Positions 26,311 through 34,979 of a DNA stretch of 64,000 bases are shown one piece after another. The translations under genes and the position numbers were made by a program. Origin of the DNA: Pseudomonadota bacterium. Its GTDB lineage: Bacteria; Desulfobacterota; Desulfobulbia; Desulfobulbales; Desulfocapsaceae. Under the pieces are notes generated by a model. It saw nothing but the letters and a program-made list of their open reading frames with translations. It was not told where the DNA came from and ran no database searches. The number at the start of each line of letters is the position of its first letter. Positions within the stretch are counted from its first letter, which is position 1. The DNA lies in contig JAHJKP010000017.1 in the NCBI GenBank assembly GCA_018821985.1, positions 26,540 to 90,539 on the forward strand. Reading direction: 5' to 3'.

Positions 26311-27332
26311 GGCCTTGCCTCCTGTGCTCCATTTCCAAGTGATTCACGCAGATACAGTGCAGCCTCTTCCGGTGGCATGGGATTAATATAAAATCCTGAG
26401 CCCCATTCAAATCCGGCAATAGATGTCAATTTGGGAACGATCTCAAAATGCCAATGAAAATGCTTCATATTCTCAGAACGCAAAGGCTGAGTGTGAAGCA
26501 CAAAATTATAAGGAACACCTGGGATACAGGCATCAAGACGGCGCAAGGTCTCAGAAAAGATCTCAGCAAGGGCCGCAAGCTGCTCATCATTCTGATTGTG
26601 ATAACCGGACTCATGCTCTTTGGGAAGAATCCACATCTCAAAAGGCGTCCGCGGCGCAAAAGGAGTCATGGTAATAAAACGATCATTCTGACATACAACC
26701 CGAACCTTTTGCTGAATCTCCTGCCGGATAATATCACAATAAATACAGCGTTCCTTGTACTTATAATACTCCAATGTTCCCTGCAGCTCCGAAACAATCA
26801 TACGGGGAAGAATAGGCAGAGCCACAAGCTGTGAATGTGAATGTTCAAGCGACGCCCCGGCAGCACGTCCATAATTCTTAAATACCAGAACATAAAGAAA
26901 TCGAGGATCACGCTCCAAATCCTGAATCCTGGCCCGAAAGGCCTGAAAGACCACAATCATATGAGGAAGAGCCAGCTCGGCAAAAATATCCTCATGACGC
27001 GGACTCTCGATGACCACCTCATGAGCGCCGATCCCATTCATCTTATCATAAAGCCCTTCTGCCTGACGGTCGAGATTTCCTTCAATAACAAGGGCTGGAT
27101 ATTTGTTGGGAACCACCCGCACCAGCCAGCCAGGGGTATTGGCAGGCGCCCCATACGATCGGCCGTAAGCAAGTACCTCAGGAGGAGTTGTGTTCTCATT
27201 CCCAGGACAAAGGGGACAAAAACCTCCGGCAGATGGCGCTTCAGCCACAACAAAATCGGTAGGCCGTTTTGCACGTTCCTGGGCAATGATAATCCACCGC
27301 CCCAGAACAGGATCTTTTCGTAACTCAGGCAT
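26307..27332 (-). CDS. galT: GalT-like nucleotidyltransferase (HIT superfamily)
   Basis: The start is the ATG at 27332, two bases after the dksA stop, giving 341 residues beginning MPELRKDPVLGRWIIIA. It belongs to the galactose-1-phosphate uridylyltransferase family. Zinc-type cysteine pairs CPLC (39-42) and CIYC (196-199) are present, along with an active-site HSHSQ (164-168) and a FHWHFEIVP stretch near the end. Classical GalT enzymes have HPHGQ; the HSHSQ form also occurs in relatives acting on other sugar nucleotides such as ADP-glucose. The exact sugar-nucleotide substrate is therefore open. It sits in a tight dksA-galT-receiver operon. Confidence 0.87.
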   Translation of the reverse strand: MPELRKDPVLGRWIIIAQERAKRPTDFVVAEAPSAGGFCPLCPGNENTTPPEVLAYGRSYGAPANTPGWLVRVVPNKYPALVIEGNLDRQAEGLYDKMNGIGAHEVVIESPRHEDIFAELALPHMIVVFQAFRARIQDLERDPRFLYVLVFKNYGRAAGASLEHSHSQLVALPILPRMIVSELQGTLEYYKYKERCIYCDIIRQEIQQKVRVVCQNDRFITMTPFAPRTPFEMWILPKEHESGYHNQNDEQLAALAEIFSETLRRLDACIPGVPYNFVLHTQPLRSENMKHFHWHFEIVPKLTSIAGFEWGSGFYINPMPPEEAALYLRESLGNGAQEARP

Positions 27333-27334
27333 GG

Positions 27335-27700
27335 TTATTCTGGCCCATGTCCTTTTTCTTTCTTTTCCTGAAGAGTTTTGCAATCAATACACAACGACGT
27401 CACCGGTCTGGCCTCAAGTCGCTTCATGCCTATTTCTTCACCACAGCCCTCACATTCGCCAAAGGTACCGACCTTGATTCGCTCAAGAGCAGCTTCAATC
27501 TTTGGCAGCAATTTTCTCTCCCGATCACGGATACGAAGCTCAAAACTCCGATCAGCCTCAGCGCTTGCCCGATCATTAGGGTCAGGAATATTCCCACTCC
27601 GATCGGTCAGTTCAGTTAATGTCCGTTCTGCTTCACTCAGAATCTCTGCACGTTTATCCTCAAGTAACTGCCTGAACCTGTCCAGCTCTTTCTGCTCCAT
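27335..27700 (-). CDS. dksA: DksA/TraR family transcription factor
   Basis: The start is the ATG at 27700 with GGGGG upstream; an outer TTG would add five residues. The 121-residue protein has a long coiled coil. Its tip carries the acidic DPNDRA motif (40-45), which matches the DxxDxA tip of DksA that reaches into the RNA polymerase secondary channel. A four-cysteine zinc finger follows (C83, C86, C104, C107). It would modulate transcription with ppGpp. It heads a coupled group with the GalT-like and receiver genes. Confidence 0.92.
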   Translation of the reverse strand: MEQKELDRFRQLLEDKRAEILSEAERTLTELTDRSGNIPDPNDRASAEADRSFELRIRDRERKLLPKIEAALERIKVGTFGECEGCGEEIGMKRLEARPVTSLCIDCKTLQEKKEKGHGPE

Positions 27701-27768
27701 ACAATCATCCCCCAAATTATCCAGTTCCCCTGTAAGGGTTCATTTATTATAGGAAAACAACAAACCCC

Positions 27769-28266
27769 TTATTCTTGTCGCACAAAGGTCCCACTTTTAC
27801 CACCGGTTTTTTTCAACAGACGGATATTATTGATCACCATGGATTTATCGACTGCTTTACACATATCATAAATGGTCAATGCCGCCAGCGAAACCGCAGT
27901 CAGGGCCTCCATCTCCACACCGGTCTTACCACAGATTCCCACTGTTGCCTGAATTTCTATGGAGCAATCCTCATCATGAAAGACGAAATCCACATTGGTC
28001 CTGGTAATCATCAAGGGATGGGCAAGGGGAATGAGTTCATCAACCTTTTTAGCACCCATAATCCCAGCCAATCGCGCGACACCCAGAACATCGCCTTTCG
28101 CCATGGAGCCACTCTTTACCAAGGCATAAGCCTGCGCCGTCATACTTACACTGCCGGCAGCCAAGGCTACTCTGGTTGATTCGTTCTTGCCGCTGACATC
28201 AACCATCCTGGCATTGCCATCGCCATCAAAATGGGTAAATCCCGAATCTCTATCCACCTGACTCAT
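27769..28266 (-). CDS. moaC: Cyclic pyranopterin monophosphate synthase MoaC
   Basis: The start is the ATG at 28266 ([14 protein letters not shown]), four bases after the dnaJ stop with GGAAGAG upstream; the longest frame begins within dnaJ. The 165-residue enzyme converts the MoaA product to cyclic pyranopterin in molybdenum cofactor synthesis. Visible motifs are [19 protein letters not shown] (usually LCHPL), [11 protein letters not shown] and YDMCKAVDK. Length is normal. Other moa genes are not nearby. The cofactor would serve enzymes such as formate dehydrogenase. Confidence 0.96.
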   Translation of the reverse strand: MSQVDRDSGFTHFDGDGNARMVDVSGKNESTRVALAAGSVSMTAQAYALVKSGSMAKGDVLGVARLAGIMGAKKVDELIPLAHPLMITRTNVDFVFHDEDCSIEIQATVGICGKTGVEMEALTAVSLAALTIYDMCKAVDKSMVINNIRLLKKTGGKSGTFVRQE

Positions 28267-28270
28267 ATGG

Positions 28271-29407
28271 CTACTCTTCCTCTTTTGACTTTTTACCAAG
28301 GACTTCATTAAAGAGTCGACTAAAAAAACCTTCCTGCTCTTTATGGTGCCCATGTTCCCGGCACAGATCGTCAAATTTACGCAGCAGTTCCTTCTGCTCT
28401 TCGCACAGCTTCACAGGCGTCTTCACCTGAAGTTCAACCACCATATCCCCTCGTCCACTGCCACGGAGACTGGGTACCCCTTCATGCTTCAAGGTAAACA
28501 TGGTTCCCGATTGACTTCCGGCCGGTATTTTCAAACTCTTTTTTCCATGTATCGTTGGAACCTCTACCTTACAGCCAAGGGCAGCCTGAACCATAGACAC
28601 CGGGAAATGACAGTAGATGGTATCCCCTTCCCGTTTAAAAAACTCGTGTTCCTCTACATGAATAACCACATAGAGGTCACCGGCAGCGCCACCGCGACGG
28701 CCACCTTCTCCTTCTCCGCGCAGGCGCATCCGGGCTCCATGATCAACACCGGCAGGTATCTTGATCGAGACCTTCTTGCTTTTATTAACCAGCCCAGAGC
28801 CGTTACAGTCGGTACAAGGATCAGTGACGATTTCGCCCTCGCCATGACATTGCGGACAGGTAGTACTAACCTGAAAAAATCCCTGGGAACGGATCACCTG
28901 GCCACGCCCATGACAACTGGGGCAGGTCTCCCTCTTGTGACCGGGACGGCAGCCTGAACCTTCGCAGGTCCAGCAGGTATCGCGCCTGGTCAGCTCAACC
29001 TCTTTCGCTACGCCATGCACGGCCTCCATGAACGAGATGGTGGCATCATAACGAAGATCATTACCGGGGATCGGGCCATTCCGTCGCGGTTGTGCTCCTC
29101 CGCGTCTCCCAAAGAGGTCCCCAAACAAATCACCAAAACCGGAAAAAACATCTTCAAAATTCCCCGGCCCCTGATAGCCACTGTTCTTCAGACCTTCATA
29201 CCCATAGGTGTCATAGATCTTTCTTTTCTGGACATCACTGAGCACCTCATAGGCCTCAGCACACTCTTTAAAAAGAGACTCCGCCTCTTTGTCATCCGGA
29301 TTGCGATCCGGATGATGTTTCATGGCAAGGGTCCGATAAGCCTTCTTGATCTCACTGCTGCTTGCAGTACGGCTTACAGACAATATTTCGTAATAATCTC
29401 TAGGCAT
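28271..29407 (-). CDS. dnaJ: Chaperone DnaJ (type I Hsp40)
   Basis: The 378-residue co-chaperone stimulates DnaK ATPase. The J-domain begins [10 protein letters not shown] with HPD at 32-34. A Gly/Phe-rich linker follows ([21 protein letters not shown]). The zinc region has four CxxCxGxG repeats ([32 protein letters not shown]) and is followed by two substrate-binding beta domains. It is followed within four bases by moaC. dnaK and grpE are not adjacent. Confidence 0.97.
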   Translation of the reverse strand: MPRDYYEILSVSRTASSSEIKKAYRTLAMKHHPDRNPDDKEAESLFKECAEAYEVLSDVQKRKIYDTYGYEGLKNSGYQGPGNFEDVFSGFGDLFGDLFGRRGGAQPRRNGPIPGNDLRYDATISFMEAVHGVAKEVELTRRDTCWTCEGSGCRPGHKRETCPSCHGRGQVIRSQGFFQVSTTCPQCHGEGEIVTDPCTDCNGSGLVNKSKKVSIKIPAGVDHGARMRLRGEGEGGRRGGAAGDLYVVIHVEEHEFFKREGDTIYCHFPVSMVQAALGCKVEVPTIHGKKSLKIPAGSQSGTMFTLKHEGVPSLRGSGRGDMVVELQVKTPVKLCEEQKELLRKFDDLCREHGHHKEQEGFFSRLFNEVLGKKSKEEE

Positions 29408-29592
29408 TCTTCCAACTCGAACAAAAAAATTTAAAACCGCTACTCAACAACCCTTACATTCATGACCATTGAGTTAGTACAGCCATGAATGGATACCTAC
29501 CCCAAAAAAAGTGTCTTATGGGATATAAAGAACTATCGCCCTCGTATGCCGGGCAGAACATTCCAATGTTACGGTTATTTCCAAAAGAAACC

Positions 29593-29856
29593 TTACGCCT
29601 CAACAACCTGCTCAGCGATACCTGCTTCCTGACCCTCTTTTCGCGAGTGATCTGTCAGTTTCTTGATATTAGCAAAGGTAACTTTGGCAGCGGCGATTTC
29701 CCGCAGGGTCATGACGATCTCTTTATTGTTCCCCGGTACCAGAAAAGGTTCTCCATGTCGGTGCTGTTTAATGCGTTCCACAGTAAGATGAACCAGATTA
29801 AACCTATTATCGTCACCAATCTGTTCCAAACAATCTTCCACGGTAATTCTAGCCAT
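29593..29856 (-). CDS. rpoZ: RNA polymerase omega subunit
   Basis: The 87-residue protein starts MARITVEDCLEQIGDDNRFNLVHLTVERIKQ, the N-terminal signature of bacterial omega, and continues NNKEIVMTLREIAAAKVTF. Omega helps fold the beta-prime subunit and forms part of the ppGpp site. It lies between purA and dnaJ on the same strand. The C-terminal tail is short and acidic. Confidence 0.93.
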   Translation of the reverse strand: MARITVEDCLEQIGDDNRFNLVHLTVERIKQHRHGEPFLVPGNNKEIVMTLREIAAAKVTFANIKKLTDHSRKEGQEAGIAEQVVEA

Positions 29857-29943
29857 ACAGTAACCTCATTTCTTCCTCTATTTTTAAGCGTCCTTACCCC
29901 ACGCTTTTTCTTTCACTTTCAGCCTACATGCCTGAATAGACCT

Positions 29944-31269
<1,326 letters not shown>

Positions 31270-31429
31270 CTAAATCAGAGCACCATAAATGTATAAGAGG
31301 TTACAGCACAAACCATTATTTCACCAAGGAACAACCGAATGAATATAGTCAACACACCTCTTAAAGTCAATCATTTGCAACAAAATGGCTTGACACAAAA
31401 ATGATAATAAGCCGACCAAAGCGATTCTC

Positions 31430-31443
31430 TTGACTTACATCAA
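31430..31443 (+). promoter_or_regulatory. FNR/CRP-family-like operator before the polyferredoxin gene
   Basis: TTGACTTACATCAA differs from the FNR consensus TTGATNNNNATCAA at one base. It lies about 140 bases upstream of the polyferredoxin start and also overlaps a possible -35 box (TTGACT, with TACATG 18 bases later). Binding by an FNR- or HcpR-like regulator is a guess from the motif. Confidence 0.35.
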
Positions 31444-31581
31444 TGAACCATCTTACATGGAAAGATATATTATAAAATTTAAATTTGAAGTTAAGAACAA
31501 TGGCGAGGGCAAATAGAAAGACAATTTTTCAAGGTGTTCTCCTCATACAATACCTATCAACTCATCCTCTTGGCTGATCCC

Positions 31582-32583
31582 ATGAAAAGTTATCTCAATA
31601 TCAACCAGATCACCAGACTTCGCCTGATCAGCCAATCTCTTTTTGCCTTGTTCTGCCTTATCACCGGCCTGCAATTTTATCAATTTTATCTCTGGGCGAC
31701 AAATGCCTCTGCAATGATTGCACAGCGTCCGCCGGCAGTCGAGGCCTTTCTCCCCCTTGGCGCCCTGGTCAGCCTGAAACGCCTTCTTCTTACCGGGGAA
31801 TTTGACACTATCCACCCGGCAGGACTCACTATCTTCCTAGCCGCCTTGTTTCTTAGCCTCTTTTTACGCAAAGGTTTCTGCGGCTGGATCTGCCCCATTG
31901 GCTTTGCCTCAAATCTTGCAGAAAGAATCGGCAGAAAACTGCATATTTTACAGGCCATTCCATCTTGGATCGACCTGCCACTGCTCTCTCTGAAATATCT
32001 GCTGCTCGCCGCTTTTTCCTGGCTCATCCTGTGGAAGATGAACCTGCAGGAGCTCACCTCTTTTCATTATTCATCCTACAACATGATCTCCGATGCCAAG
32101 ATGCTCCATTTCTTTCTTGAACCGAGCCGGCTCGCCGGTTCAATCATGCTCATTCTCGTAATTCTGTCTTTTATCGTAAAAAATCCGTGGTGCCGCTATC
32201 TATGCCCCCATGGCGCACTCCTTGGCCTCCTGGCCATTTTTAGTCCTTTCCAGGTAAAACGTGACCAAGCCTTATGTATTAACTGCAAAAAATGCGAGAC
32301 AGTCTGCCCGGCATCCATCCATATCACCGCCAGACAAGCCGTCCGCAACAGCGAATGTATCAGCTGCCTGGAATGCCTTCCTGTCTGCCCCCCAAAAGGA
32401 TGCCTCCAACTCACCCTGCCAGGAAAGCCAACAGTGCAACCACTCCTGCTGCCGGCCTTGATCATCGGTTCTTTTCTCCTTTTCTGGTTGCTGGCCAGGA
32501 TGACCGGTCACTGGCAAAGCCAGATTTCGCCCGAGACTTTTCATCAACATTACCAGCAGCTCGAGTCCATTGGCCACCCTTAA
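31582..32583 (+). CDS. NapH/CcoG-like membrane polyferredoxin
   Basis: I place the start at MKSYLNINQITRLR (31582) because family members begin near this point; no good ribosome site is visible and a GTG at 31534 is possible. The 333-residue protein has about five membrane segments and two CxxxCP-type loops (CGWICPIG and CRYLCPHG). Two [4Fe-4S] ferredoxin motifs follow near the C-terminus (CINCKKCETVCP and CISCLECLPVCP), then a last membrane segment. Such proteins pass electrons from quinol toward the periplasm or between membrane redox partners. It precedes tatB and tatC; the specific partner is unknown. Confidence 0.87.
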   Translation: MKSYLNINQITRLRLISQSLFALFCLITGLQFYQFYLWATNASAMIAQRPPAVEAFLPLGALVSLKRLLLTGEFDTIHPAGLTIFLAALFLSLFLRKGFCGWICPIGFASNLAERIGRKLHILQAIPSWIDLPLLSLKYLLLAAFSWLILWKMNLQELTSFHYSSYNMISDAKMLHFFLEPSRLAGSIMLILVILSFIVKNPWCRYLCPHGALLGLLAIFSPFQVKRDQALCINCKKCETVCPASIHITARQAVRNSECISCLECLPVCPPKGCLQLTLPGKPTVQPLLLPALIIGSFLLFWLLARMTGHWQSQISPETFHQHYQQLESIGHP

Positions 32584-32749
32584 GACATTACGAGTTGTGA
32601 CAGAGAGGCAAGTCTCAACAAAGATTGACACCCTTATGCAAATGACGTACATTATTTTTTGTTTAGCAGACCGCTTAACAAATTTAAAGTGAAGGCCATT
32701 TTTCTCTCCTGATTTTACACCCTGATTTTTCACCCATAAAGGTACCTCT

Positions 32750-33202
32750 ATGTTCGGCATTGGTCTCCCTGAAATGATTCTGATCCTGGCCCTTGCCCTC
32801 ATCGTTGTCGGGCCGGACAAATTACCTGACCTGGCACGCTCCATGGCAAAAGGGGTAATGGAGCTGAAGAAAACTGCCGAGGCGCTGAAAAAAAACCTGA
32901 CGGAAGACGGCACCCTGGACACCATCAAATCCGACCTCAACAACGCCGTTCACGGGCACCAGGGCAACCTGCTTGAATCCTCTGATCAATCGTGGAAAAG
33001 ACTTGGCCCTGGTGAAGGGGTGAATCCTCCCCCCGAGAAAACCGCAGATAAAATCATCGAGGCCGAGCTCACTGTGATCGATGACACCACGCCGCCTCTC
33101 TCCGAGGAGCAGGCAGCTGAAAAGGTCAGCGAAAGCACAGAACAGTCCACTCCCGAAAAAGAATCAAACACCCCTCCAGAGAATGCTAGCCAGAAGCCTT
33201 GA
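32750..33202 (+). CDS. tatB: Sec-independent translocase protein TatB (TatA/B family)
   Basis: The 150-residue protein starts MFGIGLPEMILILALALIVVGPDKLPDLAR: a short N-terminal membrane helix, the GP hinge and an amphipathic helix. The MFxIG opening and the long charged, proline-rich tail favour TatB over TatA. With TatC it forms the twin-arginine signal receptor for folded, cofactor-bearing proteins. Its end overlaps the tatC start by 20 bases. No separate tatA is in the window, so it must lie elsewhere or this protein serves both roles. Confidence 0.88.
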   Translation: MFGIGLPEMILILALALIVVGPDKLPDLARSMAKGVMELKKTAEALKKNLTEDGTLDTIKSDLNNAVHGHQGNLLESSDQSWKRLGPGEGVNPPPEKTADKIIEAELTVIDDTTPPLSEEQAAEKVSESTEQSTPEKESNTPPENASQKP

Positions 33203-33911
33203 GCTCTTTGCCCCGCACCATCAAGAGCTACGAAAACGGCTAATTACAGCCTTTCTGGCTATCATTATCTGTACGGCCATCGCCTATGGCTTTTCCGAGC
33301 ATATTGCCCGGATCTTTCTGGCCCCGCTTTTTCAGGCCAGCCCTTTGATACACAAGCTGGTATACACTAACCTGCCGGAGGCCTTTCTTTCCTATATTAA
33401 GCTTTCCCTACTTATCGGCATTGTGGCAAGCTTTCCAGTTATCCTCTATCAGATCTGGATGTTTATCGCCCCAGGACTCAAGAGCAATGAAAAAAAGCTT
33501 GCCACCGTGGTGGTCTTCTGGGCCACTCTTCTGTTCGCAGCCGGGGCAGCCTTTGCTTTTCTTGCTGTTCTGCCGAGAATGCTTCACTACTTCATGAGTT
33601 ACGCCACTCCGAATCTGGAACCCCTCCCCAAGTTCGGTGACTACCTGACCTTTGTGGCCCGTACGATGCTCGCCTTCGGACTCTCATTTGAAATCCCCTT
33701 TCTCATGGTCATGTCCGGCAAAGCAGGCTTTCTCGAGGCCGGCTATTTCCGCAAGAAAAGAATTTCTTTTTATGCAGCCATTGTGGTGCTGGCCTTTCTC
33801 CTGACCGCCGGCGACTTCATGGCCACTGCCATGCTGGCCATCCCCCTCTTTGGCCTTTACGAAGCTGGGATCTTCCTCACCGCCCTCTTCAGCGGAACCC
33901 AAAAAAAATAA
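33183..33911 (+). CDS. tatC: Sec-independent translocase protein TatC
   Basis: The start is the ATG at 33183 (MLARSLELFAPHHQELRKRL) within the tatB end; the longer frame upstream overlaps tatB and is not TatC-like. The 242-residue protein has six membrane segments and the signatures HHQELRKRL, PLTEAFLSYIK-like NLPEAFLSYIKLS, FPVILYQIWMFIAPGL and FGLSFEIPFLMV. It binds the twin-arginine signal peptide. Exported molybdenum or iron-sulfur enzymes would be its clients. Confidence 0.96.
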   Translation: MLARSLELFAPHHQELRKRLITAFLAIIICTAIAYGFSEHIARIFLAPLFQASPLIHKLVYTNLPEAFLSYIKLSLLIGIVASFPVILYQIWMFIAPGLKSNEKKLATVVVFWATLLFAAGAAFAFLAVLPRMLHYFMSYATPNLEPLPKFGDYLTFVARTMLAFGLSFEIPFLMVMSGKAGFLEAGYFRKKRISFYAAIVVLAFLLTAGDFMATAMLAIPLFGLYEAGIFLTALFSGTQKK

Positions 33912-34430
33912 TTCGTAATAACCTTCAAAAGGTAACGTAATATTTCACACCCGCAAATATTTTATAAATTTCAATTTTCACTTAAACCGTAGTCATATAT
34001 ACTCAATACAGATCTCATCCTATGACTACAAACGTTATTTTTTCTACAGAATATCATTTAGATAGAATTTTTTCTTTGTCTTAAGATCAGATAAGAATAA
34101 AAAGACAATGAGATGTTTTCAGCTTGCATAAATTGCCCACGAAAAGGTCGCACAGTCAATATCTCTCTTGTGGATAATGAAGTATTCTGGGCTGATAAGG
34201 AAAAGAGGCAGCAGCAAGGCTAGCAGAGGGGACTGTTCTGCAGACTATATACCTGCCCTTAGGGGAGACAATGGCAAGACAGGGTTGCACTCCAGTGCAA
34301 ATGATAACAGGTCGGAATCTGTTCGAAACACAGTTTTAGACCAACAGAATTTTAGACCAACAGAAAACTGGATGGCAGACCAGCTCATCATAGCAATCAA
34401 TCCATTCATTTATCCGCGCATTATACAAAA
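33912..34430. other. 519-base convergent intergenic region with a possible structured RNA element
   Basis: The region between tatC and the pilus operon has no clear gene. Around 34251-34312 nested pairings are visible: ACCTG (34251-34255) with CAGGT (34308-34312), CCCT (34256-34259) with AGGG (34281-34284), and a TTGCAC-TCCA-GTGCAA hairpin (34285-34300). A 16-base unit TTTTAGACCAACAGAA is repeated twice near 34334-34365. No known RNA family (6S, tmRNA, RNase P, SRP, c-di-GMP riboswitch) could be matched. Confidence 0.3.
34113..34223 (+). CDS. Possible 36-residue Cys-containing small protein
   Basis: An ATG frame opens here and ends at a TAG. It encodes a small protein beginning MFSACINCPRKG and ending DKEKRQQQG, with a CxxC pair and plausible codon use. 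No strong ribosome site precedes it. It may be a leader peptide, a remnant of a larger gene, or chance. Confidence 0.2.
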   Translation: MFSACINCPRKGRTVNISLVDNEVFWADKEKRQQQG

Positions 34431-34463
34431 AAGGCTGTGGACCCCAAAAGGATCCACAGCCTT
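34431..34463 (-). terminator. Terminator of the pilY1 operon
   Basis: On the minus strand, AAGGCTGTGGA and TCCACAGCCTT pair (11 bases) and TTTTTT follows. It lies just after the stop codon of the small secreted protein gene that ends the pilus operon. Confidence 0.88.
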
Positions 34464-34485
34464 TGCCATCAAACAAGAACCGAAA

Positions 34486-34959
34486 TCAGTTTTTCCAAAC
34501 CCCACCTTCAATGTGGACCGGCGCGCTTTGACCTTTATTCTGTTCATTTGCGGTCCCGTCCTCATTAGCGGAATCAACCGGTAAGGAAGGTTGCCGATTT
34601 GCTTCCACATCTTCCGGGTTCATAGCCCGCACTTCTACCAGCATACCATCGACACTCAAAAAACCGACAAGATCATTCACTTGCAGACTTGAGACCGCAA
34701 TACGAGACCCATTCCGGTTGTAAAATCGTGTGCCATTGGAATAATGAAACGTCACATCAGAGATAACGATCGCGTCCTCACCGTCAAAGGAATTGATCAT
34801 CCCCGTCGTTAGTTTCCCGGCTTCTTCTTCCTGTTGCCCGGCGCCTCCCACCTCTTCTGATTGTTCCTCAGCACAAACCAGATGTGGATTGAACAAAATC
34901 AAGCCATTTACCACCATTACTCCCACAAACATTATCGCGAGCCATCCTCTTCTCTTCAT
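34486..34959 (-). CDS. Small secreted protein at the end of the pilus operon
   Basis: The start is the ATG at 34959 (MKRRGWLAIMFVGVM) with GAGG upstream; it lies 20 bases after the pilY1 stop. The 157-residue protein has a signal peptide ending near VCAEE. A glutamate-rich linker follows, then a beta-rich domain (TTGMINSFDGEDAIVISDV, RFYNRNGSRIAVSSLQVNDL, VRAMNPEDV) and an acidic, asparagine-rich tail. The beta part resembles small OB-like DUF5666-type domains. Position suggests a role with PilY1 or pilus assembly; no function can be assigned. Confidence 0.75.
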   Translation of the reverse strand: MKRRGWLAIMFVGVMVVNGLILFNPHLVCAEEQSEEVGGAGQQEEEAGKLTTGMINSFDGEDAIVISDVTFHYSNGTRFYNRNGSRIAVSSLQVNDLVGFLSVDGMLVEVRAMNPEDVEANRQPSLPVDSANEDGTANEQNKGQSAPVHIEGGVWKN

Positions 34960-34979
34960 TGCGGACCTCACTCTTACTG

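Noticed and set aside
33183..33202. Frameshift or sequencing error at the tatB-tatC junction
   Set aside because: Both proteins are full length with normal ends; a 20-base overlap is consistent with translational coupling.
34251..34312. c-di-GMP (GEMM) riboswitch, suggested by a TTGCACTCC stretch near pilus genes
   Set aside because: The conserved core of that riboswitch is not present and the element is downstream of the pilus operon on the other strand.
34168..34584. A 138-codon plus-strand frame in the tatC-pilus intergenic region
   Set aside because: It runs through the operon terminator and into the opposite-strand secreted protein gene, and its sequence has no family-like pattern.
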